DNA of 11,564 bases from assembly GCA_002371335.1 (NCBI GenBank), contig DFHP01000031.1:15924-27487 (forward strand). Direction: 5' to 3'. The DNA comes from Eubacterium sp. UBA3720 (lineage in GTDB: Bacteria; Bacillota; Clostridia; Lachnospirales; Lachnospiraceae). The translations under genes were made by a program, and so were the position numbers. This document shows, in pieces, positions 1 through 4,888 of the stretch (the stretch's first letter is position 1; every line of letters starts with the position of its first letter). Below the pieces are notes generated by a model that worked only from the letters and a program-made list of their open reading frames with translations, made no database searches and was not told where the DNA came from.

Positions 1-96
1 AGGCAGCTGCGCTGCCGTGCGGCGGCGCGCAAAGTCCGGTTCGCCCCCTCAAGATTGAGGGGCTGGGGAGCTGAAGTCTGCTCGCGGACTTTGTTT
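1..96 (+). repeat. Structured intergenic repeat, copy 1 (5' end cut by window)
   Basis: Copy 1 of a repeat seen again at 2425-2580 and 10191-10352, always in the same orientation. A short GC-rich hairpin (GGCAGC at 2-7 with GCTGCC at 11-16) comes first. An outer stem follows, CAAAGTCCG (30-38) with CGGACTTTG (85-93), enclosing a perfect 7-bp hairpin, CCCCTCA (45-51) with TGAGGGG (56-62), loop AGAT. The right arm can also pair locally as AAGTCT (74-79) with GGACTT (86-91), which followed by TTTGTTTC resembles a terminator. The A/T hairpin that starts copies 2 and 3 would lie before the window. Function unknown; a structured RNA, REP-like element or terminator cassette are all possible. Confidence 0.7.
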
Positions 97-160
97 CGGC
101 TTTTCAGGGGAACGGTTGGGATGGAAAAGGAAGCTGTAATACCATGCGGCACCGTAAAAG

Positions 161-221
161 TGGAACTTAACTCCGTCCCCGGTTTCGAAAAAAACGGAAC
201 TTAACTCCGTCCCCGGTTCCG
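161..221. repeat. Two-copy tandem REP-like repeat, 34 bp period
   Basis: The core GGAACTTAACTCCGTCCCC occurs at 162-180 and again at 196-214, each followed by GGTT. Each copy can fold: CGGAAC (195-200) pairs with GTTCCG (216-221), and GGAAC (162-166) pairs with GTTTC (182-186) using one wobble. The GTCCCC/GGGGAC core resembles REP-type elements that I associate with IS200-like (RAYT) transposases; that link comes from memory and is inference. No transposase is present here. Confidence 0.6.
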
Positions 222-225
222 GGTG

Positions 226-234
226 TGGTATGAT
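226..234 (+). promoter_or_regulatory. Extended -10 promoter candidate for the CYTH gene
   Basis: TGG-TATGAT is an extended -10 element (TG at 226-227, hexamer 229-234) placed 38 bp before the start codon. No convincing -35 hexamer is seen, which is tolerated by extended -10 promoters. It lies just after the tandem repeat. Confidence 0.45.
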
Positions 235-271
235 ATAGGTATAACAGATAATGTGAAAGGGTGGGAGTAGT

Positions 272-766
272 ATGGAAATTGAGAGAAAATGGATCGTGAA
301 GGGGTGGCCGGATAAGGGACTGCCGTTGATATGTCAGCATGAAATGCGTCAGGGGTATATTTCCGTGCTGCCGACCGTAAGGATCAGGGAAGAAAAAAAG
401 AACGGGGAGGATCCGGCGTACATTCTTTGTTTTAAGTCGCCGGGAGGGCTTGTGAGGAAAGAAATAGAAATGGAGATCCCTGAGGATAAATTTGCAGATC
501 TTGAGGAGCTGATCGGCAAGCCGCTTGTGCCAAAATGCAGGCGCACATATCTTTTGCCGGATGGACTTCATCTGGAAGTGAATCACGTAGATGAAGGAGC
601 TTCTACGGAATTCTGGTACGCGGAGGTGGAATTCAAAGCCCGGGACCAGGCGCTTTTATGGGATCCTGCATCAGCGGGGCTGGAGACATATCTGTCCGAT
701 GAGGTGACCGGCGCTGCAGGAAAAAGTATGGGTGCATACTGGATGCAGACAAGATTAAGCGAGTGA
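272..766 (+). CDS. CYTH-domain protein (triphosphate tunnel metalloenzyme family)
   Basis: A 164-residue protein of the CYTH/TTM superfamily, which includes class IV adenylate cyclase, thiamine triphosphatase and inorganic triphosphatases. The N-terminus MEIERKW carries the family's ExExK signature (E2, E4, K6), which binds metal and triphosphate at the tunnel mouth. Further charged tunnel strands are visible: TVRIRE, FKSPGG, RKEIEMEI, KCRRTY, LEVNHVDE and AEVEF. The size fits a single CYTH domain with no CHAD domain. The start has a good GGGAG ribosome binding site (263-267) and the signature begins at residue 2, so no upstream extension is likely. In bacteria of this type an inorganic triphosphatase is more likely than a cyclase, but sequence alone does not fix the substrate. 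The gene appears to be transcribed alone. Confidence 0.88.
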   Translation: MEIERKWIVKGWPDKGLPLICQHEMRQGYISVLPTVRIREEKKNGEDPAYILCFKSPGGLVRKEIEMEIPEDKFADLEELIGKPLVPKCRRTYLLPDGLHLEVNHVDEGASTEFWYAEVEFKARDQALLWDPASAGLETYLSDEVTGAAGKSMGAYWMQTRLSE

Positions 767-794
767 CAGGCATGTGCAAGTGTCATGTCACATG
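765..794. terminator. Inverted repeat after the CYTH gene, weak terminator candidate
   Basis: CATGTG (771-776) pairs with CACATG (789-794); an alternative stem is TGACA (765-769) with TGTCA (781-785). A T-rich run comes only about 17 bases later, so this is a poor intrinsic terminator. The overlapping dyads could instead be a protein-binding site upstream of the pncB promoter. Confidence 0.3.
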
Positions 795-848
795 TTAAGA
801 CAAAAATTTCGTTTTTTTCGCGAATCATCTCACAAATAAGGAAATATA

Positions 849-857
849 TGTTATACT
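849..857 (+). promoter_or_regulatory. Extended -10 promoter candidate for pncB
   Basis: TGT-TATACT (TG at 849-850, hexamer 852-857) is an extended -10 element. Transcription would begin near 864, giving a leader of about 110 nt before the pncB start. No clear -35 is seen. Confidence 0.5.
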
Positions 858-868
858 ATTCAGAAATT

Positions 869-926
869 TGGCAGAGGTTACTGACTTGATCCGACGGCCC
901 TGCGATTTTCTGCCATCTGCTTTTTG
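869..926 (+). promoter_or_regulatory. Structured 5' leader of pncB, possible attenuator
   Basis: TGGCAGA (869-875) pairs perfectly with TCTGCCA (909-915), extendable by two G-U pairs. A second copy, TCTGC (916-920), immediately follows and can pair with the same GCAGA (871-875); it is followed by TTTTTG. The left arm therefore has two mutually exclusive partners, as expected in a switch. I do not recognise a known riboswitch class here. A second small hairpin, GGCG with CGCC, lies just before the ribosome binding site. Confidence 0.4.
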
Positions 927-973
927 TAAAAAAAATGATTGGGCGCTTCGATAAAAACGCCGAAAGGGGAAAA

Positions 974-2197
974 ATGGAACCTATTATTACAAGCCTGCTG
1001 GAGACAGATGCTTACAAATTTTCCATGGGACAGGCTATTTATCATCAGTTTAGCGATTATAAGACTACATGGTCATTTAAGTGCAGAAATGAAGATGTAC
1101 GTTTTACGGATGAGATGATCGAGGAGATCAAGAGGCAGATCAAACTCTACTGTGGACTTCGTTTTACGGAGGAGGAGCTGGAATATCTTCACAGAATGAG
1201 ATGGATCAAAGGATCTTACTGTGATTTTCTGAGACTCTGGAGTCCCCGTTATGAAGATTTTACCTTCGGAACGGATTCGGATTGCGGACTTACTATCGAG
1301 ACAAGAGGTACATGGCTTAATACATCCATGTATGAGATCCCGACACTGGCCATCGTCAACGAGGTTTATTTCCGCAAGGCGTATGATTACGACCATCTGA
1401 TGAAAAGCTTCAAAGAAAGGCTGAACGCAAAAGTAGAGAAACTTAAAAATGGAGAATATGAGCTGGGAGGATTCAGCGAATTCGGAATGAGACGCAGACT
1501 TTCCGGCGAGGCACAGGAGCTGGCTGTAAGAACCTTGAAGGATGCGAAGTATCCGGGTTCGACCTTTGTAGGAACTTCCAATGTTTATCTTGCGAAAAAA
1601 TACGGACTTACTCCGGTGGGAACGATGGCTCACGAGTGGATCATGTGCGTAGGTCAGGGAAATCATAAGCATAATCCGGCTTTTTCCAACTGGTACGCTA
1701 TGGATGCATGGGTGAAGGAGTACGGAGTCCTGAATGGTACGGCCCTTACAGACGCAATCACTACAGAATGTTTCCTGGAGGATTTCAAACTGACATATGC
1801 CACGCTGTTCAGCGGCGTGCGTCATGACAGCGGAGATCCGTTCAAATGGGGCGACAGGATGATCAAACATTATGAGTGGCTGGATATAGATCCGAAGACA
1901 AAGACACTGCTGTTCAGCGACAGCCTTAATTTTGAAAAGGCGACTAAGATAAAAAGATATTTTGACGGCCGCAGCAAGGTGGCGTTCGGTATAGGAACAT
2001 ATATCGCGAATGATACTGATGTACCGCCTCTGAATATAGTAATGAAGACCACTGCATGCAATGGTATGGATGTGGCAAAAATATCAGACGTGGCGGGTAA
2101 AGGCATGTGCAAGAATCCTGAGTACGAAGAGTATCTTAGCAGATGTATCAGCTGGCGTATGGAGCACGAGACGGGTAATAATTCCCTCAGAGTTTAA
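974..2197 (+). CDS. pncB: Nicotinate phosphoribosyltransferase
   Basis: This 407-residue enzyme converts nicotinate and PRPP to nicotinate mononucleotide, the entry step of the Preiss-Handler NAD salvage pathway in the cytoplasm. Length matches PncB-type enzymes of about 400 residues. Family blocks appear in order: LLETDAYKFSMGQA near the N-terminus, SEFGMRRRLSGEAQE, GTSNVYLAKKYGLTPVGT-MAHEW with the His at residue 220 aligning with the phosphorylated catalytic His, VRHDSGDPFKWGD, LFSDSLNFEKA, FGIGTYIANDT and a C-terminal KISDVAGKGMCKN. The start at 974 is preferred over an in-frame ATG at 935 because AGGGGA sits just before it and the homologous region begins there; the 13 extra residues are unlike the family. 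It has its own promoter and structured leader and ends at a strong terminator, so it is probably monocistronic. Confidence 0.95.
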   Translation: MEPIITSLLETDAYKFSMGQAIYHQFSDYKTTWSFKCRNEDVRFTDEMIEEIKRQIKLYCGLRFTEEELEYLHRMRWIKGSYCDFLRLWSPRYEDFTFGTDSDCGLTIETRGTWLNTSMYEIPTLAIVNEVYFRKAYDYDHLMKSFKERLNAKVEKLKNGEYELGGFSEFGMRRRLSGEAQELAVRTLKDAKYPGSTFVGTSNVYLAKKYGLTPVGTMAHEWIMCVGQGNHKHNPAFSNWYAMDAWVKEYGVLNGTALTDAITTECFLEDFKLTYATLFSGVRHDSGDPFKWGDRMIKHYEWLDIDPKTKTLLFSDSLNFEKATKIKRYFDGRSKVAFGIGTYIANDTDVPPLNIVMKTTACNGMDVAKISDVAGKGMCKNPEYEEYLSRCISWRMEHETGNNSLRV

Positions 2198-2205
2198 AAA
2201 TCAGC

Positions 2206-2235
2206 GGCTGCCGTGTAGTGATGCGGCAGCCTTTT
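2206..2235 (+). terminator. Intrinsic terminator after pncB
   Basis: GGCTGCCG (2206-2213) pairs perfectly with CGGCAGCC (2224-2231), with a 10-nt loop, followed by TTTT and an A/T-rich stretch. It begins nine bases after the pncB stop codon. Confidence 0.88.
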
Positions 2236-2264
2236 CGATAAAATTTTATTTTTATAAAAAACAC

Positions 2265-2293
2265 TTGCTTTTTTTATAAATTATTCATATAAT
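2265..2293 (+). promoter_or_regulatory. Sigma-A-type promoter of the first tRNA-Gln
   Basis: TTGCTT (2265-2270), a 17-bp spacer and a perfect TATAAT (2288-2293). Predicted transcription start is near 2300, about 12 nt before the mature tRNA 5' end. Confidence 0.85.
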
Positions 2294-2311
2294 ATAAAAG
2301 TCGCGAGACAT

Positions 2312-2383
2312 TGGGCTATCGCCAAATGGTAAGGCAACGGACTCTGACTCCGTCATTTCAAGGTTCGAATCCTTGTAGCCCAG
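2312..2383 (+). tRNA. tRNA-Gln(CTG), copy 1
   Basis: A complete cloverleaf is present: acceptor stem TGGGCTA with TAGCCCA, D-stem GCC/GGC, anticodon stem ACGGA/TCCGT with loop CTCTGAC and anticodon CTG at 2344-2346, T-arm CAAGG-TTCGAAT-CCTTG, discriminator G at 2383. The 3' CCA is not encoded. Anticodon CUG reads the glutamine codon CAG. The gene has its own promoter and terminator and is identical to the copy at 8376-8447. Confidence 0.97.
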
Positions 2384-2386
2384 CTT

Positions 2387-2421
2387 AAGATCTGGATCAA
2401 TAACGGTCCGGGTCTTTTTTT
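2387..2421 (+). terminator. Intrinsic terminator after tRNA-Gln copy 1
   Basis: AAGATCTGGATC (2387-2398) pairs along all 12 positions with GGTCCGGGTCTT (2405-2416), three of them G-U, and runs into a seven-T tract. The loop is six nt. Confidence 0.88.
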
Positions 2422-2424
2422 GCG

Positions 2425-2580
2425 TCATAGGAGAATTCGACAGTTTCTTATGATATAAATCTTTCGGAGGAGGCGCACGCCACACTGAGGAAAGCGGCAA
2501 AGCCGCGGTGCAGCGGCATGCAAAGTCCGGTCCGCTCTTCTCAAGGCAGAGGAGTTGGAGCCCTATCGCGGACTTTGTTC
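2425..2580 (+). repeat. Structured intergenic repeat, copy 2 (most complete)
   Basis: This copy starts with an imperfect hairpin, TCATAGGAGA (2425-2434) with TTTCTTATGA (2444-2453). A GC-rich hairpin follows: GCGGC (2494-2498), loop AAA, GCCGC (2502-2506). The outer stem CAAAGTCCG (2521-2529) with CGGACTTTG (2569-2577) encloses CTTCTC (2537-2542) with GAGGAG (2549-2554). Against copy 1, the inner-stem pair C46-G61 is replaced by T2538-A2553, a compensatory change, and C47-G60 by a T-G wobble at 2539-2552. No open reading frame is convincing here. Its GC-rich composition resembles the backbone rather than the A/T-rich block that follows. Confidence 0.72.
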
Positions 2581-2798
2581 TTAAATCTACTATTCTTTTA
2601 TTCATCAAATAAGTTCTGGTTTTCTTGATTTTCAATTAAAACAAAAAGTCATAGAAAAAGCATCGTTTTTTGTATAAATATCACTATTTTTCACAAGCAA
2701 AAAGAAACCTGATGAACATTGCGTTGGTAAGATGTGTGCTTTGATGTGCAATAATAGACAAAAGTAACATATGTATAAGGTTGCTTTTTTGCGAGCTG
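2581..2798. other. A/T-rich non-coding stretch with one terminator-like hairpin
   Basis: I see no credible gene on either strand. The one clear element is a hairpin, AAAGTAAC (2761-2768) with GTTGCTTT (2780-2787), 8 bp with one wobble, loop 11 nt, running into further T residues at 2788-2790. It could end transcription entering from the tRNA side or act in a leader. Promoter-like A/T hexamers are frequent here but none has a well-spaced partner. Confidence 0.5.
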
Positions 2799-2815
2799 TA
2801 CTAACATGCTAGTAT
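2789..2815 (+). promoter_or_regulatory. Operator-like palindrome over a candidate promoter of the transport operon
   Basis: TACTAACATGCTAGTA (2799-2814) is a 16-bp palindrome with seven of eight half-site pairs matching (TACTA/TAGTA outside, CATG at the centre). TTGCGA (2789-2794) and TAGTAT (2810-2815) could serve as -35 and -10 with a short 15-bp spacer, which would put the palindrome in the spacer and -10, a typical repressor position. No regulator gene is in the window to pair with it. The leader downstream also has a GTGTTC (2853-2858) / GAACAC (2886-2891) inverted repeat. Confidence 0.4.
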
Positions 2816-2931
2816 TTCAGAAAGACGAATATATTTATGTTTTATCGGGGTAGTGTTCTTTGAAAATCAAACAGCGAAAACAGTGGAACACATAATACAA
2901 TTAAAAGATGAACAGAAAGGATTATGACAGT

Positions 2932-4029
2932 ATGAAAAAGAGATTATTTGGGATTTTTTTAACTGGTGTTATGGCAGCGGCATTAGTGGGATGCGGTAAT
3001 AATTCGTCTGGAACGTCGGAGATGAAAACGGATACTGGTAATGCTGCATCAACGGTAACTGAAGGAAACAGCAATAATACAGATCATATTGACGGAAAAG
3101 GTATTCGTATCGGTTTTACTAATAGTTACAATGGAAACAGCTATCGTCAGACAGAAGAGAGGTTAATGGCAGAAGTTGCAGATCAGCTTAAGGCTGAGGG
3201 ATATATCAGTGAATATACAGTTGCAGAAGCAAACCAGGATGCTGCAACACAGGTTTCGCAGATACAGGATTTTGTTATTCAGGGCTATGATGTCATTATT
3301 GTTGATCCGGCATCTACAAGTTCATTAAATCAGGCGATTCAAGATTCATGTGAGGCGGGAATTCCGGTTATTACTGTTAATGACGGACCTATTGATCTTG
3401 AATGTGAAAACCTGTATCAGGTTTACTTTGACAATGTGGCCATGACAAAAACACTCACTGAATTTATCTGCGAATCTATGGGGGGAGAAGGAAACTTAAT
3501 CGAGCTCAGAGGAACAGCAGGAACTTCCACGGATGATCAATTTCATCAGGGAGTTGAAGAAGCATTGGAAGAATATCCGAATGTAACAGTAATTGCTGAA
3601 ATATATACTGACTGGACGGCGTCAAAGGCACAGACAGAGCTAAACAGTGCACTTCCAACGCTGGATAAAGTTGATGGACTTGTAACACAAGGTGGAGATG
3701 CATACGCTGCAGTGCAGGCATTCCAGTCTGCAGGATACACGGAACTTCCTGTGATCGCCGGCGATAACAGAGGTTCTTTCATTAACTGGTGGGCAAATGA
3801 AGCACCTGAAGGATATCAGACTCTTTCGGTAGCATCCGAACCGTTTAATGGAGCAGCTGCATTGTATATCGCCTGTGATATCGTTTCAGGGGAGAGTGTA
3901 AAGAGCGATATTATATTCCCGTTTAATAGCATTGATGCAGATTCACTTCCGGATTATGCAAATACGCTTGGAGATGATGATGTGGCTTACACGGCCTACT
4001 CATGGGAAGAAGTAAAAGAATATGAATAA
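2932..4029 (+). CDS. Ribose-type ABC transporter substrate-binding lipoprotein
   Basis: A 365-residue precursor of a periplasmic-binding-protein-like domain of the ribose/galactose type (Peripla_BP_4), anchored outside the membrane as a lipoprotein. The N-terminus MKKRLFGIFL is followed by a hydrophobic stretch and lipobox LVGC with the lipidated Cys at residue 21. A Ser/Thr/Asn-rich linker runs to about residue 50. Family features follow: IGFTNSYNGNSYRQ near the first strand, QDAATQVSQIQDFVIQGYD-VIIVDP, GIPVITVNDG, and an IAGDNRGSF block near the hinge. The start at 2932 is chosen over an in-frame ATG at 2908: AAAGGA precedes it at a workable distance and the signal peptide begins there, whereas 2908 has no binding site and would add a charged octapeptide. 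It is the first gene of the transport operon. The ligand is unknown; sugars and nucleosides are typical of the family. Confidence 0.9.
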   Translation: MKKRLFGIFLTGVMAAALVGCGNNSSGTSEMKTDTGNAASTVTEGNSNNTDHIDGKGIRIGFTNSYNGNSYRQTEERLMAEVADQLKAEGYISEYTVAEANQDAATQVSQIQDFVIQGYDVIIVDPASTSSLNQAIQDSCEAGIPVITVNDGPIDLECENLYQVYFDNVAMTKTLTEFICESMGGEGNLIELRGTAGTSTDDQFHQGVEEALEEYPNVTVIAEIYTDWTASKAQTELNSALPTLDKVDGLVTQGGDAYAAVQAFQSAGYTELPVIAGDNRGSFINWWANEAPEGYQTLSVASEPFNGAAALYIACDIVSGESVKSDIIFPFNSIDADSLPDYANTLGDDDVAYTAYSWEEVKEYE

Positions 4030-4125
4030 TTTCATAAATCAAGTATAACATCTTAAAAACATTAGAATGTTTTCGCTGTTTTATTAAACTATATGTTTTG
4101 ACAGGTGTAATTTGAATGTTTATTC

Positions 4126-4162
4126 GGCAGGATATGACACTGGTCATATTCTGCCTGTTTTA
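4126..4162 (+). terminator. Hairpin attenuator between binding-protein and cyclase genes
   Basis: GGCAGGATATGAC (4126-4138) pairs with GTCATATTCTGCC (4143-4155), 13 bp with one G-U and a four-base loop, followed by TGTTTTAT. It ends close to the AAGGAG binding site of the cyclase gene. Partial termination here, or 3' end protection, would leave more binding-protein message than downstream message, a common arrangement in ABC importer operons. A consensus TTGACA lies at 4098-4103, but at 17-bp spacing the facing hexamer is only TATTCG, so a separate promoter is doubtful. Confidence 0.7.
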
Positions 4163-4176
4163 TAAGGAGAATTCAG

Positions 4177-4875
4177 GTGGATAGTTTAGAACAATTGCTT
4201 TCATTAGTTCGAAATGCCCGTTTTGTGGATATGACCCATGCGATTGAAGAAGGGATACCATATTGGCCCACACAGCCAAAGTATGAAGCGATTACAATGA
4301 ATCATCAGAAGAATGGTGATGAATCATACTGGCGAAAAATAATTTTTTGCGAACATACGGGCACGCATATTGATGCAGGATCACATTTTATATTAGGTGC
4401 CCGGAATGTTGATGAGATACCGATTACTCAGATCATGGGGCGCGGAGTGAAAATTGATGTCACAGATATAAGACCTAAACGTACAGTCAGTATTTCTGAT
4501 ATTCAGAGATTTGAGAGCCAACACGGTTCTATTAAAAAGGATGATATTGTATTCTTCCGCTTCGGATGGGATGAAAAATGGGGTGTTGGAAATAAAGGCG
4601 CGGGTTTTCTTTGTGACTGGCCGGGCACGTCGGCTAAAGCAGCCCGGTACCTGTTGGACAAAGGAGTTAAGGCTGTTGGAACAGATACGCTGGCATTGGA
4701 TGCCGCAGGAAGTGACAATCCATCGCACAAAATACTTTTGGGAAATGGTGTGAATATTATTGAGAATGTGAATAAATTGGGGGAATTACCTGTGTTCTTC
4801 GGGGTAATTGGTTTTCCGTGTAAGTTCAAGGGCGGATCTGGAGCGACAATGCGTCTGGTAGCTGTTATTGACTAG
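4177..4875 (+). CDS. Cyclase-family (kynurenine formamidase-like) metal hydrolase
   Basis: A 232-residue protein of the cyclase family (PF04199), metal-dependent hydrolases that include bacterial kynurenine formamidase and isatin hydrolase. The metal-binding signature HxGTHxDxxxHF is intact as HTGTHIDAGSHF, with H60, H64, D66 and H70; the usual Pro before the last His region is replaced (DAGSH). C-terminal family blocks are present: VGTDTLALD, SHKILLGNGVNIIENVNKLGELP. No signal peptide is seen, so it is cytoplasmic. Start is GTG at 4177, six bases after AAGGAGA. Its stop codon is 13 bases before the ATPase start and lies within the latter's binding site, implying translational coupling. Being embedded in an importer operon suggests it hydrolyses the imported compound or a derivative, probably a cyclic amide, N-formyl amide or lactone; the substrate is inference. 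No other tryptophan-catabolism gene is nearby. Confidence 0.85.
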   Translation: MDSLEQLLSLVRNARFVDMTHAIEEGIPYWPTQPKYEAITMNHQKNGDESYWRKIIFCEHTGTHIDAGSHFILGARNVDEIPITQIMGRGVKIDVTDIRPKRTVSISDIQRFESQHGSIKKDDIVFFRFGWDEKWGVGNKGAGFLCDWPGTSAKAARYLLDKGVKAVGTDTLALDAAGSDNPSHKILLGNGVNIIENVNKLGELPVFFGVIGFPCKFKGGSGATMRLVAVID

Positions 4876-4888
4876 AGGAGGTGGATGT

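Noticed and set aside
162..214. Tandem repeat considered as a CRISPR remnant
   Set aside because: Only two units with a 15-bp gap, no spacers of usual length, and no cas genes.
935..973. Upstream in-frame ATG for pncB
   Set aside because: No ribosome binding site precedes it, it would add 13 non-homologous residues, and AGGGGA clearly serves the ATG at 974.
1073..1870. Long minus-strand frame opposite pncB
   Set aside because: It is a shadow of the pncB coding strand with no recognisable protein features or ribosome binding site.
2061..2279. Possible frameshift near the end of pncB, with an overlapping plus-strand frame continuing past the stop
   Set aside because: The main frame keeps family sequence (KISDVAGKGMCKN) to near its stop, the length is normal, and a terminator follows directly.
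2285..2635. Minus-strand reading frame containing [18 protein letters not shown]
   Set aside because: The segment is the antisense translation of the tRNA-Gln gene. The same peptide appears opposite the second copy at 8355-8657, as is common for spurious proteins over tRNA genes.
2719..2773. Short leader-peptide frames before the 2761-2790 hairpin
   Set aside because: They have no properly spaced ribosome binding site and no run of a regulatory amino acid.
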